64,000 nt of DNA, taken from assembly GCF_040954835.1 (NCBI RefSeq), contig NC_090707.1, positions 21,656,570-21,720,569 of the forward strand, in the 5' to 3' direction. This stretch comes from Lepisosteus oculatus (taxonomy: Eukaryota; Chordata; Actinopteri; Semionotiformes; Lepisosteidae). The notes beneath the pieces are model-generated. The model was not told the origin of the DNA, did not search any database, and saw nothing but the letters and a program-made list of their open reading frames with translations. The position numbers and the translations under genes were made by a program. Of the stretch, positions 1-12,866 are shown piece by piece (the stretch's first letter is position 1; every line of letters starts with the position of its first letter).

Positions 1-441
1 AGGTATTCTACTTGATTATATACCAATTCACAATATATTAATTTGTCTCTCCTGTTTGCATGAGTGATCTATGTGATCTTATGAATATACTGTAAGAGCT
101 GGACTTACAGACAGCTGTTCTATATGTTTTCTAGACTGTATGGTTGTAAAAACATGTCGTTACAGAGCTTGTGGTCAGGTACTGTATATGGGGATATAAT
201 GATCACACTAAAATCAAGGGGAAAAATTGCTATACAGAACTTCTGAGACATTGGAGGACAACCAAAAGAGCCTAAAACTGATACATTTGTCCTAGCATCT
301 AAGGAATGGAACCATTACTTTGACAGCATAGTCTGCTACAGAGTATTTATATTTAAATTGAATTTAATTCAAACAACTTAAAAATTGTATTTCTTATGGT
401 TAAGTTCATTTATAAAAATCTTTAAACACCATATTAGAACA

Positions 442-515
442 GGCGGCATGGTGGGGTAGTGTTTCGTATTTCTGCTGTGCATCACTGGGGCCCTGATCTC
501 AGTTCCTGGGTGGTT
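442..515 (+). repeat. SINE-like family A, 5' fragment
   Basis: The sequence starts with ggcggcatggtgg and continues through a degenerate 'ctggggccctgatctcagtt' segment. This matches the tRNA-like head of the element seen in fuller form at 51776-52140 and 57601-57940. Only the head is recognisable; the body and tail are missing or too decayed. Confidence 0.55.
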
Positions 516-760
516 AGAAAATGGATTTTTAAAAAATAAACTGGTTTTAATGGAAAAATATAGCTTGTATAAAACACGAGAAAGGCCAAATAATTCTTTT
601 TTTTTAAATGATTAAATTTAGAATGTAAAAATATATCAAGCCCTATAGTTTGTATGTTTACAAATAACAGAAATAGTTCAATTTTATAAAATGTGCACAA
701 GATTTATAATGTGCAACAAGCAGTGTGCGATACTGTATAAAAACTTTAAAAACTTACATA

Positions 761-812
761 CAAATGTTAGAAATTAAACCAAAATTAAACAAATGTTAGA
801 AATTAAACCAAA
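761..812. repeat. Short tandem duplication
   Basis: The segment caaatgttagaaattaaacc occurs twice (761-780 and 790-809), so the unit is 29 bases. It is followed by short ccaaa repeats. This looks like replication slippage and no function is implied. Confidence 0.8.
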
Positions 813-3541
813 CCAAACCAAAGGTAAGATGCATCTTATTAAGCTATAACAGTTAACAATATGTTTATAACTTGTTTACAATCACTTATAATAGCTTATT
901 AAAGTGTTACCACACAATAAATATAGTGTTAAAAAATAATAGAAAATATATTATTTAAAGTGTTTAAATCTAGTGTTTTGAGTGAGAATTTGTGGCAAAA
1001 TAACAAAATAATTCAGGTATGTATGCTAAACAATTCTGCAATTGTGACGAGGAAAGTTGAGATAGGATGACAACAGCTATTGTATTACTGAGAACAAATG
1101 AGCCTGACTTTGAGAATGGATCCTTAGAGAGCATTGTTTATCCAAGCCTCTTTCTCTGAAATGATAGATATGAGCTCTGTCTCCTAAATCAATTGTTTCC
1201 GCTCAACACAGAAAAGACCAAGAAAAGGCTATGCAATCATGAGACCTGCAAATCTGAAAATAAAGAAAAATCTGAGATGTCATTGCTTTTGGATAAGAAA
1301 AATTGTTTTCAGAATCTTTTTAAAACCTCTCACACTGCATTGAGATGATTCTCTTTTATGATTCACTGCAGACTTTCAAGACTGCCAAATGGTGTTTCGC
1401 TTGGGAACGCATCTGAAAAGGAGTCTCCAGGGTACAGAAAAAGGCCTTGGAACATCAGTGCTTGCTAAATCCACTTTGTCTTTCTGCATTTGATGAAATG
1501 TTATGATTCATTGATCTTATTTTTCTTTCATGGAAGCACTTGTGAGTGCCTAGGAATCCTATTTCCTGTTTCCTTTTCTTCTGATTAGTGTTTATGCATA
1601 GTAATCTGTTTCTTATAATCTCCCTTTGTTATTTGTTATTTTTTATGACATCTTCCTCGATTACTCAACAGTGAGAATTTATATAATTGGCATGAGCAGA
1701 AATACACAGGAAATGGCAACACCTACAATTCCTGTCATTTGATCCAGACATTAAAAGGTCAATATTTAGCAATCCTATAATGGAATTAGCATTCCATAAA
1801 AAAAAAGTTTATGCGTTTGTGTTGTTGATTTGTACTCCTCTAAAGATCTGGTTTAAACTAAAACCTCCATATATTTTTTTCTTTTATAAGTTTAATAAGG
1901 AAATTATTTTTAGTTTATATAACCAATTTCAGTGAGTTTCAGGTTTATGCATTATATTAAAACATTTCTGGCTCTAATTCCTAAATGCACAAGAACTGTA
2001 GTTTGAGGACTGACTGACAGTGAATAATATCAATTTTATGTTGTTCACACTGACTGATCCACTGTTTTGTATTTCTAAAACTGTAAATCACACTGAATGT
2101 TATGGTGTGACTTTGTGTAACCACTGTACAGTCTTTATTGGTTCCACCTAGCACTTGTACTATGTGTTGAAATAAATTAAATTGTCTTTATCTTTCTAGC
2201 ACCAACTAAAGAGATCTCATTTGCCTTCCGGTTTTGTATTTTGTGCAGTAGTGGTTTTGATCAATGTGGTCCTCTGCAGACTTCGGTTTTTCAACTGCTC
2301 CAGTAAAAAGAGATTTTACTAAAGTTATGTCACAAATTATATTTGATCTCCATCCAAGCTGACATGCAAAGGTGACATTTTGTTGTATAATGCCAATATA
2401 AAGAATAAATAAGCTTTCCTCCAACTAAGATGCCTTTCAATGTTTTCTTTTTTCAGATACTGTACTATGTTGCCTTGAAATATTGAGTGTACCGCAAATG
2501 TGTGTTCAAAGTTGGTCTTTATAGGATTTACATAAGCAGTACAGTACCTTGTCTATATTGATTAAGCTGTCTTCTTGCATTATTTCATTTTTAGTATTCA
2601 GTTTCCTTCACTTTGTTATTTGGCATTCAGAACTACTGTAATTGCAATAATAATACATGAGAAATTTAGACTATGGGCATCCCATTTCATTTCTTTGAAT
2701 TCCATAAAAATATTGAAAGGCTTTGACAAAGATGTTTTTCTTTCATGATAATTATATACTGTATGTGTATACTGTAAAATACTGTATGCAATTCTAACCC
2801 TAAAAACTAGGAGTAAGTGGGAGTCTCCTCAGCTGGGATTTTTGTCTTATTTATACATTTGTGCACTCCACTCAAATGTTTCCCTTTTCTTGGGCATTTG
2901 TGGGCAGTTAATGTGATCTGCACACTTTGAGGTGTAGACTACTACTTCAAACCCTGGCACAGCTTTGGAGAAAATTAGCCCCTTTGCAGAAATTAACTTC
3001 TTAATTGTTCTCAGATGTGAGCAAAGGTTTTAAGCAATTGTGTGATGTTTATCTGAGGTTAAATTAATTTATTGTTGTTTATAAACAGGCATTTCAAAGC
3101 ACAGGAGGGTTGATATTTAAGAGATGTGTGGGCTCAAGCTTCCAGAAGATAATGAGTGTTTTAAGTGTACATCCTTGGATTTAAACATATGGCCTGCAAT
3201 ATAAGGGGAAAAGACTTTTTAGTAGGCAAAGTTACTTTTTTAAAAGGTAAAACATTATAATTTCCAGTTACACATATAAGAGATTACATTTTAAAATAAG
3301 AAGTTAGAAGTTGTGGAAAAGCCATAAGTAATGCATTCTTTATATGGCTACTGTACACTGGAATCACTCTGACTACATTTGTAAACTTACCCCCACCTAA
3401 CAAAGTAATTCCACACACAAAGAATGTATAACTGTAATGAAATACTTTTTAAAAGTAACTTTCCCAGGGCTGATGGTATCATACACTACTGAACTACAGT
3501 AATATTGTTGGGTAGGTGTCTCTTCCTTTACTTCTTGAACC

Positions 3542-4051
3542 TGTCACGACCACTAACCGGCCCAGACCAGCTCTTAAGAAGTCTAATCAGTTCCAGCAGA
3601 AGGGTGATAATTACAAACGTCGCCGCACGTGTTAATTCTCATCAGACGCCTTACCGTGCGGCAGGCTGCATTATTTAAGCCTCCCTTACCCGCATATCAC
3701 TGCTCAGTATTGAGTTCACTTCGTGTTGCTCTACCTAGCGTTTCTTTCCCTTTTGCCTTACTGGATTTTCTGACTTCACCTTTTGCCTTCGGACTTCGGT
3801 TCTCGTCTTGCCCCTTGGATTGTTTGCTACCAGTGACTATTTTTCAGAATTGACCCTGCAGCTCTTGTTTCGACCACGAACCTGTCTCTCGTTCTGGATT
3901 GTTCGCCACCAGTGCCTTTACCGGATCTTGACCTACCTTACGCCTTCGGACAACGACTCAGCTCCTGGATTTGCTCTGTCCGCCTACTCACCTCCCAAGG
4001 TTTCCTGCATCTGCATCGGATCCTTTTTCACCACAACCTAGCTTCATTACA
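3542..4051 (+). repeat. 5' LTR of Ty3/Gypsy element
   Basis: This is a 510-bp direct repeat of 7969-8488. It starts TGTCAC and ends TTACA, consistent with TG...CA termini. A tatttaag motif near 3672 is a plausible core promoter element. It lacks a roughly 10-bp insertion (ggcctagacc) that is present in the 3' copy. Confidence 0.95.
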
Positions 4052-4070
4052 GAATACCGAGCCTTACAGT

Positions 4071-5064
4071 ATGGATCCCGCGGATGCATAAGCTCTCCGC
4101 TCCCTCCTCCACCAGCACTCCCAAGCTCTATCTCAGTTACAGCAGTCTGTCCAACTTCTTACCAATCACGTTGCCTGGCTTTCGTCCCCCCCGGTGCCCC
4201 CGGCAGTTTCTTCCGCACAAGCCGTGGCCCCGCCCACCACCCCCCCAACCTTACCGTTTGTTCTCCCTGAAAAATATGATGGTAATCCTTCTGGTTGCAG
4301 AGGCTTCATTACTCCAGAGCCTTTTCCTACGTCGCGAGAACAGATTGGTTTTGCAATCTCCCTGTTGACAGGCAAGGCTTTGGATTGGGCTTCTGTTTTT
4401 TTGACCAGAGCAGATTCGCAACCCATGGATTTTTATAGCTTTGCGGATCGTCTTCAGGCACGTTTTTCGCAGAACAATCTGGACCTGGTTCACCTTCGGC
4501 TCTTAGCAATTCAACAGGGTGATAGACCTCTACAGGATTATGTGGAGGAATTTCAGTCTCTTGCCACAGTCCGCCTGCAACCCAGAGGCGCTTGTTTGCC
4601 TTTTCTGTAAGGGTTTGTCAGAAGAGTTGAAGGAACACTTGGTATTCATGCCAATCCACTCTCATTCCCTGGAAGCAGCGATCTCCCGGGTCCTGGAATT
4701 GGACACCCGCATCAGAATCCGGAAAGCAGACAGACCCACTGGAAGCAGACATGGCCCCCCCGAGGCATCGCTTCCTGCTTTGCCAGCTCTGCCACATGCT
4801 CCTCTTTCCCTTCAAGAAAAGGAAAGGCGCCGCCGAGAGGGACGATGTCTGTACTGTGCTTCTCCTAACCATCTGCTCGCTACTTGTCCCTCAAGACCAC
4901 CGTCTTCACCTCGTGCTCTACCGCAGCCTTCAGCTAAGGTCAGCAGTGCTGTTTTTTCCCCAGCCTCTTTGGGCACTCTGTTTCCGGCGGAATTGTCGTG
5001 GTCTGATACTCACCTTCCCCTGTCGATTTTTTTTTTTATTCAGGTGCAGAAGGATCATTCATAG
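4071..5064 (+). pseudogene. Gag remnant of Ty3/Gypsy element
   Basis: The first ATG downstream of the LTR (4071) runs into a TAA after six codons. Gag-like sequence then appears in a different frame at about 4194-4610, with a typical 'LPEKYDGNP' start and a later 'QDYVEEFQSLA' segment. It shifts frame and continues at about 4519-5064. That second part ends in a basic stretch followed by a CCHC zinc knuckle (C-x2-C-x4-H-x4-C, about 4852-4896). The capsid-like part appears shorter than usual, so a small internal deletion is likely. The product would normally form the particle and bind RNA; this copy cannot. Confidence 0.85.
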
Positions 5065-5345
5065 ACGCTTCCTTCCTCCACCGATGGAATATCCCCGTGG
5101 TTTCTGTGTCACCCCCCGTCAGCATTCTAGCCCTAGATGGTTCTCCACTCACCCCTGCTCAGGTTTCCCTGCAAACCATCCCTCTCTCTCTCAGGGTTGG
5201 GGCCACTCATACGGAAGATATTTCATTTCTTCTCATGGACTCGCCTGCCTACCAAGCTGATCCTGGGCCTTCCCTGGCTCAGGAAACACGACCCCCACAT
5301 CTCCTGGGCCAACAATGAGATCATTGCCTGGAGTCACACTTGCCA
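5065..5345 (+). pseudogene. Aspartic protease region of Ty3/Gypsy element
   Basis: Frames in this stretch contain a 'LILGLPWLRKHDP' type segment (about 5255-5295) that in related elements closes the retropepsin domain. The catalytic D-S/T-G triad is not clear, and the region is split between two frames. It is identified by position between the Gag knuckle and reverse transcriptase and by that end motif. It is non-functional as it stands. Confidence 0.65.
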
Positions 5346-5393
5346 TGCCAATTGTTGTCGCCTCCCTGTTAAGGTCTCGCCGCTATCCTCCCT

Positions 5394-6030
5394 GTGGATG
5401 CTCCACCTTCCATTCCACCTCAATACATTCACCTGAAACAGGCATTTGATAAACAACAGGCTCTCTTGCTCCCCCCTCATCGAACTTGCGACTGTGCCAT
5501 CGATTTATTGCCAGGATCACTCCCAGGGTCGCATTTACCCTTTAACCCAAAAGGAGAATCAGGCCTTACAAGACTACATTAAGGAAGCCCTAGATTCAGG
5601 TTTTATTCACCCCTCCTCTTCTCCTGCCTGTGCTGGTTTCTTTTTTATTGAAAAGAAGGATGGCTCATTGCGCCCATGCATCGACAACAGGGGATTGAAC
5701 TCCATCACAATTAAACATCGCTACCCTCTGCCTCTAATTCCAGCGGCTTTGGAGTCCTTACGTGGAGCCACCATCTTTTCAAAATTAGATTGACGTGGGG
5801 CTTATAACCTTATCAGAATACGGGAGGGGGACGAATGGAAGACGGCCTTTATGACTACGCATGGGCACTATGAATACCAGGTCATGCCCTTCGGCCTTGT
5901 CAATGCTCTGGCTGTCTTCCAGTCCTTTATGAATGATATTTTTAGGGACATTATTGGTAGCTTTGTTCTGGTATATCTCGATGACATTTTGATTTTTTCT
6001 ACCGACCCTCAGGATCATGTCCGCCATTGG
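5394..6030 (+). pseudogene. Reverse transcriptase remnant of Ty3/Gypsy element
   Basis: Recognisable palm and finger motifs include '[16 protein letters not shown]', a 'YPLPLIP' segment, '[13 protein letters not shown]' and the catalytic YLDD box (about 5971-5982). There is a frame change near 5440 and an in-frame TGA at 5792-5794. After 'DPQDHVRH' (about 6026) the sequence jumps straight to RNase H-side sequence, so the RT C-terminal part (thumb and connection) is missing. The enzyme would copy element RNA into DNA; this copy is dead. Confidence 0.92.
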
Positions 6031-6566
6031 TTGTTGCGCCCATCTCTGTTCTAACTCGCAACCGACCTGGCCGAGGTAAGTGGAACCCGGAGGCAGACAA
6101 GGCATTCCTACGCTTAAAGCACCTCTTCAGCACTGCTCCTCTTCTCCGTCACCCGGATCCCTCCTGGCCCTTTGTAGTGGAAGTGGATGCCTCTGCCTAT
6201 GGGGTTGGTGCAGTCCTCTCCCAGCGTCAGGAAGAAGGACAGGTTCTGCATCCATGTGCATTCTTCTCCAAGAAGCTCTCTCCTGCCGAAGTGAATTATG
6301 ACGTGGGTAATCGCGAGCTCCTTGCAATCAAGCTGGCCCTTGAGGAATGGAGGCACTGGCTGGAGGGGGCTCAGCATCCTTTTGTTATTATCACGGACCA
6401 CATGGCTTACATCCAATCGGCTAAACGCCTCAATTCACGTCAAGCTCGCTGGTCTCTGTTCTCGCGCTTCAACTTCGTGATCACCTATACCCCTGGATCT
6501 AAGAATGGCAGGGCGGATGCACTTTCCCGACTTCACGACCCCTGGATTATGCACCCGAACCGATAA
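6031..6566 (+). pseudogene. RNase H domain of Ty3/Gypsy element
   Basis: One frame runs uninterrupted from about 6027 to 6566. It contains the '[17 protein letters not shown]' start with the first catalytic Asp, the '[19 protein letters not shown]' helix with its Glu, a 'ITDHMAY' segment, and '[12 protein letters not shown]' near the end. A TAA at 6565-6567 separates it from integrase. The domain itself looks intact, but it is cut off from the upstream RT by the deletion near 6030. Confidence 0.9.
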
Positions 6567-6654
6567 TTTCAACTAACCGCGTCGTGGCAGCAGTTCGTTG
6601 CTTGATTGAAAATCAAGTCAGACGGGCCTGACTGCCATCCCGCTCCGTTGCCCC

Positions 6655-7968
6655 GTGGACAAATTATTTGTGGTGGATAATTTACGTTCGGCGGTTTTGC
6701 AGTGGAGTCATGACTCACGGTTCGCAGGCCACCCTGGGGTCAAACGTACTTTGGTACTCCTGAGTAGGGACTTCTGGTGGCCTACCATGAGAGCGGATGT
6801 AGCAGACTATATTCAAGCATGTCCTACCTGTGCCAGAACCAAGACCCCGCGTGCCAGGAAGATGGGTCTCTTGCACCCCCTCCCGGTCCCCTACTGCCCT
6901 TGGTCTCACATAGCAGTGGATTTCATCACGGATCTCCCCAGCAGTCAAGGTAATACGGTTATCATGGTGGTCTCCGATCGATTTTCCAAATCAGCCCACT
7001 TTGTTCCGCTTCCAGCCTTACCCACAGCCCAGGAGATGGCAATGCTGTTCGTCCAGCACGTATTTCGCCTACATGGTTTGCCCAGGGATGTGGTCTTAGA
7101 CAGAGGTCCCCAGTTTATCTCGGCCTTTTGGAAAGCTTTTTGTCAAGCCCTGGGGACTCATGTGTCCTTAACGTCAGGATATCACCCTGAAGCCAACGGG
7201 CAGGTGGAGAGAACTAATCAAACGCTCCTTGCTTTTCTTAAAGCCTTCACTTCATCTTCCCAAGATGACTGGTCATCTTTACTTCCCTGGGCAGAGTACG
7301 CTCATAACTCCCTTACACCCTCCTCCACAGGCCTCTCTCCCTTCCTTTGCTCCTTAGGTTACCAACCCTCCCTCATCTCTGATGCCCCTCTGGTTACGAC
7401 AATTCCTTCTCTGAGGCAATAGATCTCGAAGTTAAGGAGGATCTGGAAGGTAGCTAGAACATCTCTTCTCAAGTCAACCCAGCGCCAGGCCGCTTTTGAC
7501 AACAGACGTCGTAGACCTGCCCCTCGGTTCAGGAAAGGTCAGTTCGTCTGGCTGGCCACCAAGAATTTACCCTTGCGCCTGTCCTCCGAGAAGCTAGGCC
7601 CTAAGTATATAGGTCCTTTCCGGATCCTCTCACGAATTACACCAGTCACCTACCGACTAGCGCTCCCCCCCACTTTCAGAATCCATTCCGCCTTCCACGT
7701 CTCTCTTTTGAAACCATTCCACCGTTCACCCCTGGTGGCCCCTCCTGCTCATCCACCACCTCCATGTACTATTCAGGGGCGTCCGGCGTATACAGTTAAC
7801 AAGATCCTGGATTCAAGATGGCACCGTAATACCATTCAGTATCTTGTGGATTGGGAAGGGTATGGACCGGAAGACAGATCTTGGGTTCCGAAGGGAGATA
7901 TTCTCGACCCAGCTCTCATCACCGATTTTCATCGTTATTTTCCCCAGCGACCGTCTCGGGGGGGGTAC
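6655..7968 (+). pseudogene. Integrase with C-terminal chromodomain, one nonsense codon
   Basis: A single frame spans 6655-7983, broken only by a TAG at 7420-7422. It contains an H2C2 zinc-binding segment (HPGVK ... CPTCARTK, about 6727-6840) and a DDE core. The first Asp is in 'IAVDFITD', the second in 'VLDRGPQF', and the Glu in 'HPEANGQVERTNQ'. A GPY/F-like stretch '[11 protein letters not shown]' follows at about 7597-7629. A chromodomain ('[11 protein letters not shown]' to '[10 protein letters not shown]', about 7789-7890) lies just before the 3' LTR. Chromodomains in these elements are thought to steer integration to particular chromatin. This is the best preserved part of the element. 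Confidence 0.93.
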
Positions 7969-8488
7969 TGTCACGACCACTAACCGGCCCAGACCGGCCT
8001 AGACCAGCTCCTAAGAGGTCTTATCAGTTCCAGCAGCAGGGTGATAATTACAAACGCCGCCGCACGTGTTAATTCTCATCAGACGCCTTACCATGCGGCA
8101 GGCTGCATTATTTAAGCCTCCCTTACCCGCATATCACTGCTCGGTATTGAGTTCACTTCGTGTTGCTCTACCTAGCGTTTCTTATCCTTTTGCCTTACTG
8201 GATTTTCTGACTTCACCTTTTGCCTTCGGACTTCGGTTCTCGTCTCGCCCCTTGGATTGTTTGCTACCAGTGACTATTTTTCAGAATTGACCCTGCAGCT
8301 CTTGTTTCGACCACGAACCTGTCTCTCGTTCTGGATTGTTCGCCACCAATGCCTTTACCGGATCTTGACCTACCTTACGCCTTCGGACTACAACTCAGCT
8401 CCTGGATTTGCTCTGTCCGCCTACTCACCTCCCAAGGTTTCCTGCATCTGCATCGGATCCTTTTTCACCACAACCTAGCTTCGTTACA
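7969..8488 (+). repeat. 3' LTR of Ty3/Gypsy element
   Basis: This is the direct repeat of 3542-4051, 520 bp long. It is preceded by a purine run containing ggggggg (about 7957-7965) that fits a polypurine tract. It carries one extra copy of a short cggcctagac-type segment near 7996. It is followed at 8489-8493 by GAACC, the target duplication. Confidence 0.95.
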
Positions 8489-8493
8489 GAACC

Positions 8494-11400
8494 CAGTCAT
8501 TTTGCTGGCAAGCATGTCCAGAACTCTCCATGTACAGAAGTGTTTTCTGTGCTCAGTCATAAATGTATTCCCTTTTACTTTCCAATCCTAAATGTGTGTT
8601 CTTGTTTCTCTACTGTACGTACAATGGTCCCCTGGGCTGACCAGATCTCAGAGTACCCTTTAGTATTTTATTATACTTGGATTAAATCTCCTCTCAATCG
8701 CCTTTAATTCTGGACTGAAAAAATGGAGCGCTTTTTACATTACTGAATATGGCAATCACTCGAAATCATCTCAAGGTAACAAGTAAAAAGATCACAGGGT
8801 TACCTCAAAGAGCCATGGTAGAAGTCTAAGTCTATAATATCCTTTTTGTGGCACAGTGACAAATCTTTACACAATATTCTTAATGAGGTCTCAGTTGTGC
8901 ATAGTGAAGCTTGACTAACTTCTTCCTTTAGACATCATGCAAACTCCATGGAGTCTCACAGGAGATGTTAGCTCACCAATATCATTGCACATCTGCCAGA
9001 ACCCTGCAAGTTATAGAAATCTCTGGAGTTCTGCTAAGAGCCCTAGGAGACAAATCAACCCCCTCCAGTGCTATGACATGTGCCACCACTTGGAGAATCT
9101 CAGTCAGTGGGCACACAACACGATCAATTCTAACAAATGTTAATCAGAATAAAAAACTCACCTATGGTATGGCTGATCAATAAAATGTCAATGTGCCTAC
9201 TAACCTACCATCTTTTTGTTTTTTTTTATAACTTCATTAATTAGTAGGAATTAAAAGTGCCATATTTCTTCTGATGTTCTGTATAATTACTGTATATCAA
9301 ATAAGATCTAGGTAAAATTTACCCCCAATGAATCAACATGTACAGTAATTGCTTTTTGGTTTTCTTGCAGTTTTGTTTTACTATAAATAACAGCAAATCA
9401 AGTTTATTCTCAAGTTGGTGTCTGTGTTTTCTTGAATAGTATGGTAAGATTATTGGGTTTATACTGTATGTTGTCTTGATTTGACATAATTTCATCAGCC
9501 TTTAGTTATTTAAATCTAAACAGAAGATAAGGGTACAGGAAGGATACTGACTATATTTTATTTTTTATTGTTCACCTGACTCAAACATAACAACATAAGA
9601 AAAATGCACTTAGTCCTCCACATTCTGGCAATTTCTGTTAGGTTACTGAAAGAAAATTAAATTGCAAAACCCCTGCCGGTCATATAGTTTTCCTAGTACA
9701 TGACGTGTAATCCCATGCTGTAAACCAGGATCGTTTTTCTGACCTCTGACAACATTGACAGATCACTCATCTGGAGATTCCACACTGTAGCTGCCAAAAA
9801 GCAAATCACTCCATTCCTAAAATATGAAGAATATTCATAGGACTGCACCCTCAAAATACATGCGGTATTCATCTTTGTAGCACAAGTTCTGGAGTGCAGT
9901 GCCAATAGAAAAGGGAAAATATGATACTCAGGCTATTACTCTTTCAGATGGAGAAGCTTTGAAAAAGGGTCCATAGCTTTAACAGCTCAGTCTTTGGTTC
10001 AGCAATTGCACTTCTCCTTCTAGTTTATATATCTCTGGCTCTGCAGTGAATTCTTCACTAGCGATGAATGTTTTTTTCAGATGCCAATGGATGCGTATTA
10101 CGTGTGACTTTTTGCCCTATAGCTATGAAAAGGTCTTTTCTGTATTGTTTTTAATTTTTTTTCCTGTTTTCCCTCATGTTTAAAATTGGATATTTGGAGG
10201 AACTCAGAAATGCTATTAAAAATGGCTTGTACTGTATACTGTTAATAACTGTATTGGGTATAATTTATAACTACAGGGTATACCCAATGGAAAACAAATG
10301 TTTAGTAAATCTGTTTACTTTATTATTGCTGTGGCTGATGTGTATGCTGTGGGTCAGAGTTTTAGAACACTGGCTCTTCTAAATATTAGGAATTGTTTAG
10401 AAAATGCTCTAATTCAAAGCAATTTAAAGGTTTAGAGTGAACATTCTGATATTCTCAATCTCATCTTTATGTTTTATCCAAAGCATGGAATAAGACTGAT
10501 TATTCCTCGCAGCAATGAGATTTATTGGTTGATGGTCTTGCATCAGACCATCACAGTAAATTTCTTAACTATGATTAATCTGAGCCTCAAAGCTGGCTAG
10601 AGAGGAATAATTATATTTTGAAATCCATTGTCTTCCATGGGGACAGCTGCAGCCTAGTAGTCCACTCTTCCAGAATTACATCATATCTTTACTCTTACTT
10701 TTGCAGGCCATGCAACTGAGTGTGTAGTTTGGCTTTCACGTTTATCACTTTCTCACTGTCAGAGCTCAGGAATTATTTTGAAAAACAAAATGTTCAATTC
10801 ACCTGTCTCTATCAAATATTTCTTCATACTTGTTGCATGAACACTGAAACTTATCCTGGTTTAGAAATGATAGTACTCTATGACTGGCACAGTGGGAAAT
10901 ACTGTATGCTTCAAGGAGCTCAATTTGTAAACACTTGCAAGGCCTCAGAAATTCGCTTTGTCCACAGATGGTGATTATACAGATGAAGATTAAATCAAAG
11001 TGAGATACTGAATCTATCCAGGTGTACCTCTGACACTTTTCAAAATGCACATTTTCAAGTCTTTTCCCTGAAAGAAGTTTTTTTTCTTTTTAAATAAGGC
11101 TGAGTCATAGCCCGTCTGAGTATTTAAAGCATATTAGTAGAAACTAAATGGGAAATAAGTACTATTGCAAACAAATTTCATATTAATATTTTCACAAATC
11201 TTTTAAAAATAGATTTATAATATAATGAAAGAATGCTGGAGTAAAACTGTCTTAAGCAGTACAAACAACACACATTACAGCCAGATTTGTTGCACTTTCA
11301 ATCTAAAATTAAAATTGAAAAGCATCAAATTTGCAACTGGAAACGATTTGTGAAATATGACATTTGAAAGAGCCCATATGAATGTTTTAAAAGCTCATAC

Positions 11401-12866
11401 ATTTGTGTAACACACAGGAATTCTAGCTGGAGTTCAAGTAAAGCCACCAGAGTCGTGTAGAAAAGAGCTGCAACATCAATTCAATTTGTAATTGTGCTAT
11501 TTCATTTCATATCTAGGATTTAAATCAAGCGGTGACTGTCAACGGGCTAATTATTTTTGGAATGATGTAAACCTAGAAATGTTTATGTGGAACCATAAAT
11601 GCAGACTCAGCACATGTAACAGGCAGTCTTTCCTTAATACTATAATATTCCGAAGCTGTTTAAAAGGAGTGTGTCTGTTTCGAAGCCAATTAAATTCATT
11701 TATTTCCCCTCACACACTGTTAGCTAGACTGAGATAAAGTATGCCTCCCACTGGGATTCTAGAATGTCCATTGAAAATGTTTCAGTGCAGAACACTTAAG
11801 CAATAAAATAGTTTTATTATTATTATCATGATTATTATATTCCTTTGATGGGTGCCGCACAGATCTAGTCACTCAGAAAGCAGATGTTTCCAACTGGTCT
11901 GCTATAAATCTATCTATACAGTACATTATATATATATTAGTATAGGCTTCTATGTTTTTCTCATGCCATCTGCACCTGTGAGAGAGGAAGAACTCTTTAC
12001 TCTTTGTTCTGTACCAAGGAAAAGACCCTATAAATTTGCATCTGGCTTGTTTACAGGATCCTTCCTTTGTCACGGTTCTTTTCATCTGATGGCTGCATCA
12101 CGCAGACCGCAGAAGGATGTGTCAGGCTCTTGTGCATCTCTCATCCACTTTCTATTTGCACGTATTCAAAGGCCAAGACGGCTTTGCACTCCATCCAGTG
12201 GTGTCCACGGGCTGACTCAACTGCTCCATCACAGGCAGCAATCTGGAGTAATAATTAACACCATTCCTCCTGCACTGGAACGGCTTGTCGTTTTATTAAA
12301 AGAAAAAAAAATCACAGTCCTGATGCAGCCGGCATTTTTGGCGTAGCTGCAGGCGATTTTCTAGACCTTTCTGGCTTCATGTGGTTCGACTGCCCAGCCC
12401 CCAGGGTGAGTGTTTGTGCAAGCAGATTTTAAGTAGATGATGTGATTTCCAGATGAAACTTGCAAAGGGCGAAAGCAAGAACAGTCAATGTCACTGGATG
12501 ACTAGAAAGAAAAAAATTCCCAGTGTCAATGCTCTGAAATACGTCCTATAGTTTCAACTGAGAGGACAATGGCCTAGTGGTTACTTTGTAAAATTCACCA
12601 CTCTTATCAAGCTGTGTGGAAACTGGGGAGGGGACTTTAGTTTTAGGGGAAAAATTAGACTTTACAAAGCTACTAAAATGGTTGACATTTGCCATTGGTG
12701 CTAATGGCTCTGGAGCTCCTCTGAAAAATCGTACAGTATATCTCTTTAATTACGTACTGTAGCTTCATTTTAAGAACTTTGGAAACATTTCATTAAATAT
12801 ATTATTAGTCTAACTACTACTCATTTTTAAAAATATAACTGAAATGTATTATTAGGACTAATATTC
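8494..12866. other. Gene-free region after the LTR element
   Basis: I find no convincing exon or complete repeat here. The stretch is AT-rich with many TACTGTA/TACAGTA words. A less AT-rich segment at about 11850-12420 gives a 164-codon frame that lacks an ATG at its start and resembles no family I know. It could be conserved non-coding DNA or an old repeat. Confidence 0.55.

Larger units (their letters stand above)
1..3536. other. Gene-free AT-rich flank
   Basis: I see no coding exon in this stretch. Open frames are short and look like chance in AT-rich DNA. It contains a SINE-like fragment near 442-515, a short tandem duplication at 761-812 and many copies of the TACTGTA/TACAGTA word. The part around 1060-1800 lacks obvious repeats and could hold conserved non-coding sequence, but I cannot show conservation from one genome. 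Confidence 0.6.
3542..8488 (+). mobile_element. Ty3/Gypsy chromovirus-type LTR retrotransposon, defective
   Basis: The element is about 4.95 kb. It has two LTRs that begin TGTCACGACC and end CTTC(A/G)TTACA, flanked by a perfect 5-bp target duplication GAACC (3537-3541 and 8489-8493). Inside, in order, are remains of Gag with a CCHC knuckle, an aspartic-protease region, reverse transcriptase with a YLDD motif, RNase H, integrase with H2C2 and DDE features, and a chromodomain. This order and the chromodomain define the chromovirus branch of Ty3/Gypsy, common in fish. The coding region is spread over several frames with stops and at least one internal deletion, so no polyprotein can be made. The LTRs differ at only about 13 of roughly 510 aligned positions by my hand comparison, so the insertion is fairly recent. 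Confidence 0.95.

Noticed and set aside
11852..12346. A 164-codon plus-strand open frame
   Set aside because: It starts at GTG, has no recognisable domain and no gene-like context; possibly conserved non-coding DNA instead.
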